From Calothrix sp. NIES-4105 (GTDB lineage: Bacteria; Cyanobacteriota; Cyanobacteriia; Cyanobacteriales; Nostocaceae), in NCBI RefSeq assembly GCF_002368415.1, contig NZ_AP018290.1:5903614-5967613 (forward strand): 64,000 nucleotides of DNA, in the 5' to 3' direction. The notes beneath the pieces are model-generated. The model searched no databases and was not told where the DNA came from. It was given only the letters and a program-made list of their open reading frames with translations. Shown in pieces: positions 44,069-53,330 of the stretch. Each line of letters starts with the position of its first letter. The stretch's first letter is position 1. The position numbers and the translations under genes were made by a program.

Positions 44069-45048
44069 ATTCCTCCAGTAGCGTTTAGATATTGTAGCAA
44101 GCGTTCGATAAGTTGTACTTTTCTGTCATCTTTCTGGTTATCTCTATTATGAGAATCAACCATTGGTGAGTCGTCTGTATTATCTGTTGTGGTTAACATA
44201 TATATTGCATTCAGCAATTGGTCGGTCGCTAAATCTCCCTGATTTCGCCGTTGGATAAATTTTTCAATTATTGGCTGTGCTTTTTCAATAATATCACTAC
44301 CCAAATGGGCTTTAACTATGGCTGCTAATTCTTGAGGGGTTGGTTCGCGTAAATCTAATCTGAGACAACGACGTAAAAAAGCAGGTGGAAATTCACGCTC
44401 ACCGTTACTAGTAAGGACTATAAAGGGAAATGCTTGACACTGTACTTTACCTTGCGTGATTGTTGTAGTTTGGTTATTATTCGTTTGTACAGTAATTTCT
44501 GGAAATACGTCAGCTATTCTGCCTAATTCGGGAATCTCATATTGTCCTTCTTCAAAGATGTTTAGTAAATCGTTAGGCAAATCTATATCGCTTTTGTCTA
44601 TTTCGTCGATTAATAATACTCTAGGTTTTTGCGAAGGTAGTAAAGCTGTTCCTAAGGCGCCTAACTTTATATATTTACCAATTTCGCCTAAGTTATCCTG
44701 ACCGCTTCCTTTTGCATCCTGTAATCGGCCTATCGCATCATAACTATATAGTCCTTGCTGCAAAGTTGAGCGAGTTGTGATATTCCATCGCAACACATCA
44801 CCCAACTGTAATTCTTGAGCGACCGCATAAGCTAGAGAAGTTTTTCCCGTTCCTGGTTTGCCTGTTACTAACAATGGGCGCCGTAAATATAACGCTGCAT
44901 TAACTAACTCAATTTCCTCACCCCTGGCTTGATAAGTTGCACTGCGTCGTTCTGTATTGAAGCGGCGCCAGTTTGGAGGGTCAGGAAGACGTGTAATTCC
45001 ATTGTGAGGATTTTCGGGTTTGCCTTGAAAGATTTTCCAAGATGTCAT
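44065..45048 (-). CDS. MoxR-family AAA+ ATPase
   Basis: 327 residues from the ATG at 45048, which overlaps the stop of the previous gene as ATGA; a longer start at 45099 is unlikely. Walker A GKPGTGKT is at residues 63-70, Walker B is [11 protein letters not shown], sensor 1 is [20 protein letters not shown] with the arginine finger. MoxR ATPases act as chaperone-like partners of vWA proteins. Here it is sandwiched between the VMAP-C and vWA-FGE genes with 4-bp overlaps on both sides, so the three are translationally coupled. Confidence 0.93.
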   Translation of the reverse strand: MTSWKIFQGKPENPHNGITRLPDPPNWRRFNTERRSATYQARGEEIELVNAALYLRRPLLVTGKPGTGKTSLAYAVAQELQLGDVLRWNITTRSTLQQGLYSYDAIGRLQDAKGSGQDNLGEIGKYIKLGALGTALLPSQKPRVLLIDEIDKSDIDLPNDLLNIFEEGQYEIPELGRIADVFPEITVQTNNNQTTTITQGKVQCQAFPFIVLTSNGEREFPPAFLRRCLRLDLREPTPQELAAIVKAHLGSDIIEKAQPIIEKFIQRRNQGDLATDQLLNAIYMLTTTDNTDDSPMVDSHNRDNQKDDRKVQLIERLLQYLNATGGI

Positions 45049-46469
45049 GATGGCAATGTGTATTCGATTTGAGGTGGTAGGACATTCGGATTTTCCCACA
45101 GTAAAGAGATATGATGCCCGATGTGACTTTGCTTGTCTTTACCAAAGCTGTCATTGCGTTTTTCTCTAACTCGTTGTGGTAGTTCAGGAATTGAACATTT
45201 CAAAAGCCCCTTAAGTTCAGCTTGAATATCTAAGTTTTCTAATTCCTGTCTTATCCATAATGCTACAGGAACTGCTGTTTTGCTGATAACTTGAAAAATT
45301 TCTGGCGACGGTGAATTAATTAGTTTTAAAGCATAAACGCTGTTTTGATTTAATTTTGAGTAAAGTTCCTGCCAAGAATAACTATCAGCAGGTACAAAAC
45401 ACTCACGACAATTTTGCTGTTGTATAAATTCCCATTTGTGCATCCAATCATTTTTGTAAAGATATTGAGCTAAACGTTTACTAGAACGAAGATTTAGCTT
45501 ATACTCATTTCCAATCGGACAAGGAAAGTCATCTTCATCAATTTGAATTTCCCATCTATCAATTGGTTCGTTAAGTAATTCGTTAGGTAAGAAAAATTCA
45601 AGCGTTGTTTGGAGACGTGATAAAGTTGGTTGTTCTGAAATCTGTATGAGTAAAGATTGTAATAAGCTGGGTATTTCTTTCAGATAAAATCCTTCTTGCT
45701 CTTGATTGAGTTCTTCTTTCGTAACTTGTAAATAACCTTCACCAGTTCGGTAGTCAATACCACTACTACCATCAGCAATAAACCAAGTGGAAACTATGTA
45801 ACGCCCTTTATATTGTTTACTTGGTTGCAGCCAAACAAGAAAGTAACTTGGTATATACTTCTGCTTATCTTGTCTTTCTTTTGTCTCTAAATGTGTTTTG
45901 GCAAGTAGTTGGGAAAAGTAACTAACATGTTGTTCGCCCCATTTTTTTAATTTATTCAATTCTGCAACAGGTAATTTACTGCCTGTAGTCACCAGAAAGT
46001 ATGCTGTAAATAGTGCAATTTGGTTATAATCATTAGTCCCTAAAGGCATATCCTCAAGGTTATCTAGCACTTGCTGTATATTATTAGGCAATGAGCTTTC
46101 TCCATCTAAATGCCAGTCTTCAGGGCAACAAGCTTTGTATGCTATCTTTATTTGCTCAATAAAGTCTTTTTCTAAACGAGCTAATATTTGATATAACTTA
46201 ATAATAGGAATAATTTTTTGTTTGATTACTTGTAGATTTTGATTACCGTTATCTCTATAAGCACCTTCAATTAAATCAATTATTTTACCTTCGCTGTCAA
46301 GTTTTTTAACTAACTGGTAAACAACAATTTGATAATCAGAAGCTAATGGTACATATGATTCTGCAATGTTCAATTCAAATTCCAGCATCATTACTAACTT
46401 TTCTCGTGTAGGAAAAGCTTCTGTAAGGGCGCCGACTATTTTCTTTAAAATCCTCCCAGATATACTCAT
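45045..46469 (-). CDS. EAD1-VMAP-C protein (vWA-MoxR-associated protein)
   Basis: 474 residues. Residues 1-85 are an effector-associated domain of type EAD1 ([40 protein letters not shown]), the same kind as in the protease gene upstream, which suggests homotypic binding. The C-terminal half matches [48 protein letters not shown], and the ending [20 protein letters not shown] proteins are the third partner in vWA-MoxR conflict systems, thought to link NTP-driven sensing to effectors. The function of VMAP-C itself is not known experimentally to my knowledge. Confidence 0.85.
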   Translation of the reverse strand: MSISGRILKKIVGALTEAFPTREKLVMMLEFELNIAESYVPLASDYQIVVYQLVKKLDSEGKIIDLIEGAYRDNGNQNLQVIKQKIIPIIKLYQILARLEKDFIEQIKIAYKACCPEDWHLDGESSLPNNIQQVLDNLEDMPLGTNDYNQIALFTAYFLVTTGSKLPVAELNKLKKWGEQHVSYFSQLLAKTHLETKERQDKQKYIPSYFLVWLQPSKQYKGRYIVSTWFIADGSSGIDYRTGEGYLQVTKEELNQEQEGFYLKEIPSLLQSLLIQISEQPTLSRLQTTLEFFLPNELLNEPIDRWEIQIDEDDFPCPIGNEYKLNLRSSKRLAQYLYKNDWMHKWEFIQQQNCRECFVPADSYSWQELYSKLNQNSVYALKLINSPSPEIFQVISKTAVPVALWIRQELENLDIQAELKGLLKCSIPELPQRVREKRNDSFGKDKQSHIGHHISLLWENPNVLPPQIEYTLPS

Positions 46470-46519
46470 TGGTAGTTAATCGTTAATTACAGTTAATAAT
46501 AATGCAAAATCTCTCCTGA

Positions 46520-46605
46520 ACCTCTTACCTCTGTATACTCTGTGACTCTGTGGTAATATAATTCTTTTTTACCACAGAGTCCGCAGAGAGCGCAGAGAAA
46601 AGAAG
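46520..46605. repeat. CTCTGTG / CAGAGAGCG inverted repeat
   Basis: CTCTGTATACTCTGTGACTC and TGTGGTA on the left mirror TACCACAGAGTCCGCAGAGA and GCGCAGAGAA on the right. The 202-bp gap between the protease and VMAP-C genes may separate transcription units. Confidence 0.75.
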
Positions 46606-46671
46606 AGATTAGATAGTATTATCCACCGTAATCGTATACACAGATGTTAGATTTGATTCCGGAATATTTAT

Positions 46672-47763
46672 TTACCACATGGCTTGACCACTACGTATAT
46701 CTTCAAGTAAACCTTGCTTTTGCTTTTGTAAGCGCACGCAAATTGCAGTTATTGGGGTTCCTGCGTTGTATGTAGGGTTCCAGTCAGGACTTCCGCTATG
46801 GTGTAAGGCTACTAGGTTCCAGTTAATATCGAAACACGGTGAACCAGAAGAACCAGATTCAGTATTGGTTTTATATTTAACGGTTGTGCCATTTTCGTTT
46901 ATACCAATAATTGCTTCAGTGTCAAACGCGAGTTTTAAAGGATGAGCGTTTGGATGCTGCACTATAAATAATGAGGTATCGGGCAAAAACTCATAAGGTT
47001 GTGTTGGTAGTTCTATCCACCCGCGCGCTGGAGAGTTTGGGTCATCTTTACTTACAGTATCCTCTCCGGGAGTTCCATCTATCCTTAATAATGCATAATC
47101 TAATTCATCGGGAGTTGGTAAAGTATTTTCAGTGTAGGGACTTTTATCAATTAACCAGTCGTCTTTCAGTAACTTATACTCAGTTCCCTGGTTAAGAACC
47201 TTACCATCAGCTAACTGCTTATAGTCGAAACGTAAAATTACATTACTAGGATTTGCATTGCCTAAATCTACCGCTTCAATTACATGGTAATTTGTCATTA
47301 CCACATTTGGTGCAATGAGAAAACCTGTACCAAATTCTTTTGTATTATTAGTTTTAATTACTTCTACACGGCATACTTGTGTTTCGATTTTACCTAATTT
47401 TTCTCGCCATGTATTAATATCGAGAAAGCTATTTGTCTTTTTTATTAATCTTTCTAAGGCACCTCTTGCTGATAATTCTGATGGCATCGATACAGCAAGA
47501 TTAAATTCTTGGGCAAAAGCAAATAATGTTGGGTTGTGAGGATTTGATTCGCGGGCGCCTGCAATTAGTTTATCAGTCCATCCTTCTGCTTGTGATGCTT
47601 GAATTAATTTAAAGACAATTTCTTGTAAGTCGGCGCCCATTGCGATAACATTAAGGTTTTTCCCAAATTTGTATTGCACTAATTCAGTGAGTCTTTGCTG
47701 GGATGGGAAGGCTTCGAGCAAAGCTTGAGTGAATTGCTTGTATTGGGTTCCTGTTAGTTTCAT
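46672..47763 (-). CDS. EAD1-trypsin-like serine protease (candidate effector)
   Basis: 363 residues. Residues 1-88 form EAD1 (LTGTQYKQFTQALLEAFPSQ, LQEIVFKLIQASQAEGWTDK), and residues about 128-345 a trypsin/DegP-like protease: H160 in MTNYHVIEA, D222 in DELDYALLRID and S306 in ESGSSGSPCFD give the triad. No signal peptide is present, so it should be cytoplasmic. In conflict systems, EAD-linked trypsin domains are predicted effectors or activators that are brought to the complex by EAD-EAD contact. The shared EAD1 with the next gene supports this. Intact. Confidence 0.9.
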   Translation of the reverse strand: MKLTGTQYKQFTQALLEAFPSQQRLTELVQYKFGKNLNVIAMGADLQEIVFKLIQASQAEGWTDKLIAGARESNPHNPTLFAFAQEFNLAVSMPSELSARGALERLIKKTNSFLDINTWREKLGKIETQVCRVEVIKTNNTKEFGTGFLIAPNVVMTNYHVIEAVDLGNANPSNVILRFDYKQLADGKVLNQGTEYKLLKDDWLIDKSPYTENTLPTPDELDYALLRIDGTPGEDTVSKDDPNSPARGWIELPTQPYEFLPDTSLFIVQHPNAHPLKLAFDTEAIIGINENGTTVKYKTNTESGSSGSPCFDINWNLVALHHSGSPDWNPTYNAGTPITAICVRLQKQKQGLLEDIRSGQAMW

Positions 47764-47836
47764 GCTTTACATTAATACTAATATATAATCTTGTTTGTAA
47801 CGAGTAAATTATCCGTTACATCCGCTACATCCGCTG

Positions 47837-48505
47837 CTATTCCTTGATTATTTCATACCAAAATGATAGGTCTTTGACGAGATGAACGTCACGTTTAGGA
47901 TGGCGCCCAATACCAAAATTATCTCTATTTTGTAGCCAGGAAGTACGATATAAGCCAACTGTATCACTTGTAACTTTACGTAGTGCTTGATATGTTAAGT
48001 TACCTAAGACTGTTGCAGCACCCATTGCACCTGTGACGGTTGCTACTTGTGGCGCCGCAATGGCAAGTCCAAGTAAAGTAGCTGTGGCACCTTGAAATTC
48101 TTTGGATTGTAATTGTTCGTTGAGTAATGTGGCTAGGTCATCAGAGTCTTTGCGGTCGCGCGACACTGTGATAAAAATATCTAAAAAATGTAGTGCCTGA
48201 CCATAAAAAATTAATAAACCATTTTCACCTGTGGGTAAGCGATCACCACTTTTAACACCAGGAAAACGAAAGGTTTGTGGTGTATAAGTACTAGCTTGTT
48301 GCCCTTCTGTTGCGTTTCCATGCACAACTAATGCATCTAAGCGCATTTCTGCATCACCAAACCACTTTTTTGTATCCCAAATAAAAATATCTTGTAGCCT
48401 GATAGCAAGGTTAATAGGTTCAGGTATACTAGCTGATTCTCGACTGGTGCCTCGACTGACAGGTTCGGCTACACTTTCATCAATCAACCATTCTTGTTCA
48501 ATCAT
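47837..48505 (-). CDS. Unknown protein with hydrophobic Gly/Ala segment; candidate membrane-active effector
   Basis: 222 residues; I do not recognise the family. Residues 30-120 are strand-rich (INLAIRLQDIFIWDTKKWFG, LDALVVHGNATEG, LLIFYGQALHFLDIFITVSR), resembling a C2-like or jelly-roll beta sandwich. Residues about 138-170 are hydrophobic and Gly/Ala-rich (ATATLLGLAIAAPQVATVTG, AMGAATVLGNLTYQAL), able to form a membrane hairpin. The basic end (RNDFG-like IGRHPKRDVHLVKDLSFWYE) follows. It is the first gene of the vWA-MoxR-VMAP cluster, 73 bp upstream of the protease gene. A membrane-perforating effector is a hypothesis from these features only. Confidence 0.75.
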   Translation of the reverse strand: MIEQEWLIDESVAEPVSRGTSRESASIPEPINLAIRLQDIFIWDTKKWFGDAEMRLDALVVHGNATEGQQASTYTPQTFRFPGVKSGDRLPTGENGLLIFYGQALHFLDIFITVSRDRKDSDDLATLLNEQLQSKEFQGATATLLGLAIAAPQVATVTGAMGAATVLGNLTYQALRKVTSDTVGLYRTSWLQNRDNFGIGRHPKRDVHLVKDLSFWYEIIKE

Positions 48506-48655
48506 TTATTATAGATTTTTAATTAAAAGTACAGCGTGAATTTTATCACAAGGCAGTAGGACAGGGTTACTCTCCAAAAGTATAATACTAGATAAATAAA
48601 ATCGATCCCACCTTTTAAGCAGGAATTTAAATCTTGTTGGTGTGTTTGTCAAGCG

Positions 48656-48874
48656 TCATAGCTGCCCTGGTACGTCGTAAATATTTTGTATCTTAGTAGC
48701 ACTATTGCAATGCCAGTAGAACGCGCGAATTACGCCAGGATATTTGTACGGGTTGTCATCTGGTTTGGCGCCACCAATTCTAATGGTAAAGTATGGGCAC
48801 CAGAAATAAAATCCTGGTATTAACAAATCCAGACTGTAGGCGATAGCTCTAAGATTTTCGTTAATAGTTTTCAT
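48656..48874 (-). CDS. Small hypothetical protein
   Basis: 72 residues rich in aromatic residues (LLIPGFYFWCPYFTIRIGG, VIRAFYWHCNS). Nothing similar is recognised. It lies 151 bp upstream of the conflict cluster in the same direction, with a G-rich stretch before the ATG that belongs to a repeat block. It may be a real small gene or the remnant of a longer one. Confidence 0.4.
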   Translation of the reverse strand: MKTINENLRAIAYSLDLLIPGFYFWCPYFTIRIGGAKPDDNPYKYPGVIRAFYWHCNSATKIQNIYDVPGQL

Positions 48875-48910
48875 GTTTATTGATCCCCCCCAACCCCCCC
48901 GCTCAGGAGG

Positions 48911-49095
48911 CTACGGTGTACACACATCTTCTTATCCTTCTTGTATTTCCTCTTTGTGTCCTTAGTGTCTTTGTGGTTTATCCCTTTAATGAACCACAAA
49001 GGTCACAAAGGACACAAAGAAAGAAAGAAAGAAAGGAAAGTTAAGGTTTATTTCGTACTTAAACAACTTTGAAGGATTTGTGTGTACACGGTAGC
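48911..49095. mobile_element. MITE-like element, copy B
   Basis: A 185-bp element. The left end CTACGGTGTACACACATC is inverted at the right end as TTGTGTGTACACGGTAGC. Exact 10-bp direct repeats GCTCAGGAGG flank it at 48901-48910 and 49096-49105, a clear target duplication. The interior holds the CTTTGTGTCC / GGACACAAAG inverted arms. No coding capacity. This is the best preserved of the three copies. Confidence 0.85.
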
Positions 49096-49127
49096 GCTCA
49101 GGAGGGGGGCTAAGAATAGTTTAATCG

Positions 49128-51425
49128 CTAATTTGGACTTTGTTCAGGCATCATGCATTTGTCGGAGTCACAACCGGCAGGTCCTGCTTCTGACATTTCG
49201 CCGAAGTCATACCGACTTAATGCTGCGTAGAAATCATCGGTTTTACGGCGCCTTTCTACTTCTTGGCTGAGTTGTTCGTATTTGTCTTTGGAAATTGGCT
49301 CGAATGGTAAGCGGGGGAAGGTTTGCAGGTCGTCAAAACGTGCTAAAAGTGCGGCGCTGATGTATCCTTCGTCGTCGCGAATAGCTTCGTAAATACGAGT
49401 ACCAAGGATTTCAATTTCATTTTCTCGTAGTTCAATGGTGGCTGAGGTGTTATGCGTGACGTAGTGTTTTTGCACTTGCATGTAAAAATCTGTTTGTGCC
49501 AGGGCATTGAATTTACTGATATCTATCTCCGAGGCGCCTGGTAAGTCAGCCCAAGATACAGCAACGGGTATTTCTACAAGCCATTCTGTACATCTAGGGT
49601 CGAATGGGTCATGGAGCAAGTTGCCGTTTTCGTCTTTATCAGATTGCGATGGTACAATTGTATATCCGTAATCTAAACAAGCGAGAGCTACAGGGTCATT
49701 TTTGCGGCATGTAATACGACGAATGAAACGCTGTGCTTTAGGTGGGTGCCAACCAGGAGAGGCGCCAGTAAGTAAGGATTTTGTACCGCTAGGTTGAACG
49801 GTTGTACAGCGGTTTGGACGTTTTAACCCGTGTTTGTCGCAGTATTGCCACACTACTTTATGGACTATTTCTTTCCAGCGAGTTAGATATTCTTGTTCTT
49901 TAGCTTTGAATGTAAGACCTTGGGGTGTTTCTGGGCGCCCTTGTTCCCACCAGCGTAACCATTCAACACCGAGAGCGTGAACAAAGAAGTCGAATAACCC
50001 AGTAAAGGAAACACCAACAATAGGGTCGAGTTCACGACTATATTGATATCGTGGTTCTAGGAATTTATGGTGTAATAGTGCTGCAACAGAAAGGGCGCCT
50101 GCTGTAAAAGCTTCTTCCTGCTCTCTATAATTATCAGGGTCAAGTAAATTTAAATGTACCTCTGCTAAATTACAGAAAAAATTAGAACCAATAATTTCTC
50201 CACATGGGTTTAAACCGAACCTTCCTAGACGATGCTCTATTTCATTGTCATCTATATTAGGATGACGTTCCTGCAACCACTGTTTAGCTTGTCCTTTTTC
50301 GTAAGCTTTGAGAAAATCTATTTTTAGCTCTTTCGTTGATAACAAGTCACAATTGGAACGCGCGACAGCTTCACCTGCCCATTGGATGGCGCCTTCCCCA
50401 CTGTAATATTGCTTACGTACAGCATCAATACATTCTTCAAGTGTTGGTTTGTAATGATAAACGCGGCTATGGTTTGCCATACGTAGTGCATCACGTTCTG
50501 GGTCTATACGCCAGTTACCTTCTGCATCCTGCTGCCAGAGGTTTGCTTTTGCATCGGCAAATAAAGTGTCATTGCTGGCGCCTTGACGAATCCCCGCACT
50601 TCTCCGGATGTTACCTGCAACAATTGTTACAGCAGCTTGGTCAATTAATAAGCAGCATTCAACAGAATTTAATTGTCTACCAATCGCTTTATTCAAAATT
50701 GAAGCACAATTTGTATAAAGTTCAGGTAGTTTAACAGGGTTGGCAACACCACCGAATCCTTTCAGTGTTTCACCTGCTTTACGAACATCGCTAAGGTCTA
50801 CTATAACTTTTACTTCGTCTGTAAAGCGGTTGTCAGTAGAAAGTTCAAGTATTGTTTGATATGACTTAACCCAACCAATACGGCTATCTCCTACATATAT
50901 AGTTACTTGATTTGCTTCAATTTTTACGAATGTTTCTTCACGCCTAAGTTGTACAGGAGTGGCGCCTATTTCTCCCTGTAATATTACATTTAGCTTATTG
51001 CGAATAGGTGGTAGTTTATTGATATACTTCGGTTCTAGGATGGCGCCTGTGCCACATCCCATCATCGCTAAATCCATCATTAACCCGAAGGCTTTCCAAT
51101 CTTCAAGGTTGGTAGAGGTACAGTTGTATCCTCCAGAAAAGTTTCTAGGCTTTTTAATCCATTCGGTTCCACCTACCCATAACCACCGTCCACTGGGTAA
51201 TGCCTTTATACTACGCTCCATTTTTGTAAGGAGTTCTGCTTCTTGGGGTGTTAGCTTACCTAACTCGACCAATCCCTTAATAGTACGGTCGCACACCCTA
51301 CTCCAACTTTCTCGCATTCCTAGGTCGTTACGACGGCTGTAGGTTCTGAAAAATACCGGGTTGGCAGCAGGGGCTGTAACTGGGAATTCTGCACTCTGGG
51401 GTTTACGCTCAAGCTCTCGAACCAT
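49128..51425 (-). CDS. nrdJ: Class II (B12-dependent) ribonucleoside-triphosphate reductase, monomeric
   Basis: 765 residues. Makes deoxyribonucleoside triphosphates with adenosylcobalamin as radical source. Similar to the Lactobacillus-type monomeric enzyme. SGGYNCTSTN holds the first redox Cys, LNPCGEI the radical Cys and the Glu, with FFCNLAEVHLNL next. The C-terminus ends CDSDKCMMPEQ, the Cys pair that re-reduces the active site. GTKSLLTGASPG is a substrate-site segment. The coding frame is continuous, without the inteins often found in cyanobacterial ribonucleotide reductases. The gene stands alone; 51426-51567 shows no recognisable cobalamin riboswitch. Confidence 0.96.
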   Translation of the reverse strand: MVRELERKPQSAEFPVTAPAANPVFFRTYSRRNDLGMRESWSRVCDRTIKGLVELGKLTPQEAELLTKMERSIKALPSGRWLWVGGTEWIKKPRNFSGGYNCTSTNLEDWKAFGLMMDLAMMGCGTGAILEPKYINKLPPIRNKLNVILQGEIGATPVQLRREETFVKIEANQVTIYVGDSRIGWVKSYQTILELSTDNRFTDEVKVIVDLSDVRKAGETLKGFGGVANPVKLPELYTNCASILNKAIGRQLNSVECCLLIDQAAVTIVAGNIRRSAGIRQGASNDTLFADAKANLWQQDAEGNWRIDPERDALRMANHSRVYHYKPTLEECIDAVRKQYYSGEGAIQWAGEAVARSNCDLLSTKELKIDFLKAYEKGQAKQWLQERHPNIDDNEIEHRLGRFGLNPCGEIIGSNFFCNLAEVHLNLLDPDNYREQEEAFTAGALSVAALLHHKFLEPRYQYSRELDPIVGVSFTGLFDFFVHALGVEWLRWWEQGRPETPQGLTFKAKEQEYLTRWKEIVHKVVWQYCDKHGLKRPNRCTTVQPSGTKSLLTGASPGWHPPKAQRFIRRITCRKNDPVALACLDYGYTIVPSQSDKDENGNLLHDPFDPRCTEWLVEIPVAVSWADLPGASEIDISKFNALAQTDFYMQVQKHYVTHNTSATIELRENEIEILGTRIYEAIRDDEGYISAALLARFDDLQTFPRLPFEPISKDKYEQLSQEVERRRKTDDFYAALSRYDFGEMSEAGPAGCDSDKCMMPEQSPN

Positions 51426-51567
51426 AAAACAAGTCTTTCTGTTTCAGACACTTCTCGACAGATTAAGACTATACGCCAACTAGCGACACGAAAAAAAGGA
51501 TTGCCAAATTTTGGATATTACGCTCTACCTTATAGATACTCGTTCCTATGTAAAATAAATATTTATT

Positions 51568-52149
51568 ATGACACTACCGAACTGGCGCCAGATTCTTATT
51601 GGTGTATTACATCGTAATCGTAAACAACCGTACTCTCGCTATTTTCAACTAGCTACCGTCCGAACGGATGGTTATCCGGCAAATCGTACTGTGGTATTCC
51701 GGGGTTTTTTGAATAATACGAACCAGTTAAAAATAATTGTTGATAGTCGGAGTGAGAAAATTAATCAGATACAGCATCAACCGTTTGCAGAAGCTTGCTG
51801 GTACTTTACAGAAACGCGCGAACAATTTCGGCTTGCTGGTAAACTTACGCTTGTAGGCGCCGACTGTGATGATGCAGAACTAGAGAAAGCGCGCGTATCA
51901 ACTTGGCAAGAATTATCAGATAATGCCCGTATTCAATTTGCTTGGGCACATCCTGGAGAAAAGCGAGCAAACCCAGAAGCATTTGCACCATCACAACCTG
52001 ATGCAGTTACACCTTTAGCTAATTTTTGTTTGTTATTGCTTGACCCGGTAAAAGTTGACCATTTGGAGTTACGGGGAGAGCCGCAAAATCGTTATTTGTA
52101 TACGCGCGACGAACAAGAAAATTGGACTTGTATAGAAATTAATCCTTAA
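51568..52149 (+). CDS. FMN-dependent PPOX-type flavoprotein (Npun_F5749-like)
   Basis: 193 residues with the pyridoxamine 5'-phosphate oxidase split-barrel fold: YFQLATVRTDGYPANRTVVF, a strand pair, RSEKINQI with FMN phosphate contacts, FAEACWYFTETREQFRLAGK, then the C-terminal VDHLELRGEPQNRYLYTR. The family is typical of cyanobacteria and plants (PPOX class); the specific substrate is not known, so it is not called pdxH. Starts at ATG 51568. Divergent from nrdJ. Confidence 0.88.
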   Translation: MTLPNWRQILIGVLHRNRKQPYSRYFQLATVRTDGYPANRTVVFRGFLNNTNQLKIIVDSRSEKINQIQHQPFAEACWYFTETREQFRLAGKLTLVGADCDDAELEKARVSTWQELSDNARIQFAWAHPGEKRANPEAFAPSQPDAVTPLANFCLLLLDPVKVDHLELRGEPQNRYLYTRDEQENWTCIEINP

Positions 52150-52413
52150 GGCTTCATTAAATTTCCGCTTAGGATATATCCATATTTAGTTTATCCTCTA
52201 GGAATTTTGGCGCCGTCGTTATTCCTGGTGGGAAAATCAAGGCTGAATAAATATTCCTCTATAACTTGCGAACTATCTCTTTTGTCAGTGGTACGTATCA
52301 TATTTAATTTCTAAAAAAGATTGTTATGTATTTACTAGCTTGTCAAGGCAATAAAAGCGCTAGATGCATAGATTCAGCAGCCGTGAATGTATAAGTTAAA
52401 TCAGAATTCAATT
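52150..52413. other. Intergenic region, nothing recognised
   Basis: 264 bp between two plus-strand genes. A GGCGCC site is at 52209. No hairpin with a T run, RNA gene or coding stretch was seen. An ATG at 52387 is in frame with the next gene. Confidence 0.4.
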
Positions 52414-52944
52414 ATGGAACCCGCACAACTGAGTCAGGAACTGCGACAAGGCAAAAACCCCAACATGAGCCGACGTCGTGCAATTATTGGTTTGTCGATG
52501 CTTGGAGGTTCAATGGGGCAACTTGTTACTCTCTACCAAACAGGAATAATTAGTCATCTACCCGACCCTCCAGTTCCGATTTTTAATGCGGATAAAGTTG
52601 ACGCTTCTAACTATGCTTACAAGCGTTTCAATGCACCCGATGGGCCTTTGATGATAGCAACTTATGCTTTAACAGCGTGGTTAGCTTCGATGGGTGGTTT
52701 GGAGCGTGCGCGTCGTAACCCGTTAATACCAATAGCAATGGGTATAAAGATTTTGTTTGACTGCGCGACCAATGTACAATTAGCGCGCGAAGAATGGCAA
52801 GAAAATAAAGCTCTTTGTGAGTACTGCCAAGTTGCTAGTGTCTGTTCATTCGCATCGCTAGCGCTTGCATTACCAGAAGTTATATTAGCTTCGCGCGTTT
52901 TACTTGGGAAGGAAGATAAGAAGGCGCCTGTTGGTGATACTTGA
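52414..52944 (+). CDS. Vitamin K epoxide reductase-like membrane protein
   Basis: 176 residues from ATG 52414 (MEPAQLSQELRQG); an upstream in-frame ATG at 52387 would add nine. Four hydrophobic helices: RAIIGLSMLGGSMGQLVTLY, MIATYALTAWLASMG, PIAMGIKILFDCATNVQLA and VCSFASLALALPEVIL. The redox CxxC is CEYC just before the last helix, with one further Cys in FDCATN. VKOR homologues reoxidise disulfide-forming proteins using quinone. The usual Cys pair in the first loop is absent, so its redox chain may differ. Full VKOR-thioredoxin fusions of cyanobacteria are longer. Confidence 0.78.
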   Translation: MEPAQLSQELRQGKNPNMSRRRAIIGLSMLGGSMGQLVTLYQTGIISHLPDPPVPIFNADKVDASNYAYKRFNAPDGPLMIATYALTAWLASMGGLERARRNPLIPIAMGIKILFDCATNVQLAREEWQENKALCEYCQVASVCSFASLALALPEVILASRVLLGKEDKKAPVGDT

Positions 52945-52980
52945 AATAATATAAATCCCCCCCTGCCCCCCTTGATAAGG

Positions 52981-53216
52981 CTACCGTGTACACACAACTC
53001 CTTTGGCATGGGGGGCAGGGGAGAAGGGAGGCAGGGGGGGTACGGAAAATCAAGCAATTGGAGAGTTGGGGGATTAAAAAATCAATTTTGCTTCGGCGCC
53101 TGCTTGTAAATATATGCGGGACTGAAAAACCTTTAAAACCATGCCTTTTTGCCACCCCTGTCACCCCTGCCACCCCTGCCACCCCCGCTTTTTAAGACTT
53201 ATGTGTACACCGTAGC
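52981..53216. mobile_element. MITE-like element, copy C
   Basis: A 236-bp block with the same ends as copies A and B: CTACCGTGTACACACAAC at the left, TTATGTGTACACCGTAGC at the right. The interior is different: G-rich runs (GGGGGGCAGGGGAG) and CACCCCTGCC tandem units replace the CACAAAGG arms. The flanks (CTTGATAAGG and CGCGAGTGAG) are not identical, so no target duplication is left. It lies in a C/G-run palindromic setting like the others. Confidence 0.65.
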
Positions 53217-53330
53217 CGCGAGTGAGGGGGGGTTACGCGACTCTTATTCCCCCCGAACTCGCGCTTTGCTAGGGGGGATTAAACAAGTATGTTTTAATTA
53301 AGCAAAAGACTTAGAGCATAAATTTATTGA

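Noticed and set aside
45049-45099. Longer start for the MoxR ATPase
   Set aside because: ATG 45048 gives an ATGA overlap with the preceding gene, like the next junction, and the added residues are unlike the family.
51426-51567. Cobalamin riboswitch upstream of nrdJ
   Set aside because: No B12-box or long structured leader recognised in the 142-bp gap.
52662-53195. Open frames in and around MITE copy C on both strands
   Set aside because: They translate C/G runs and CACCCCTGCC repeats, overlap the VKOR-like gene, and show no protein-like composition.
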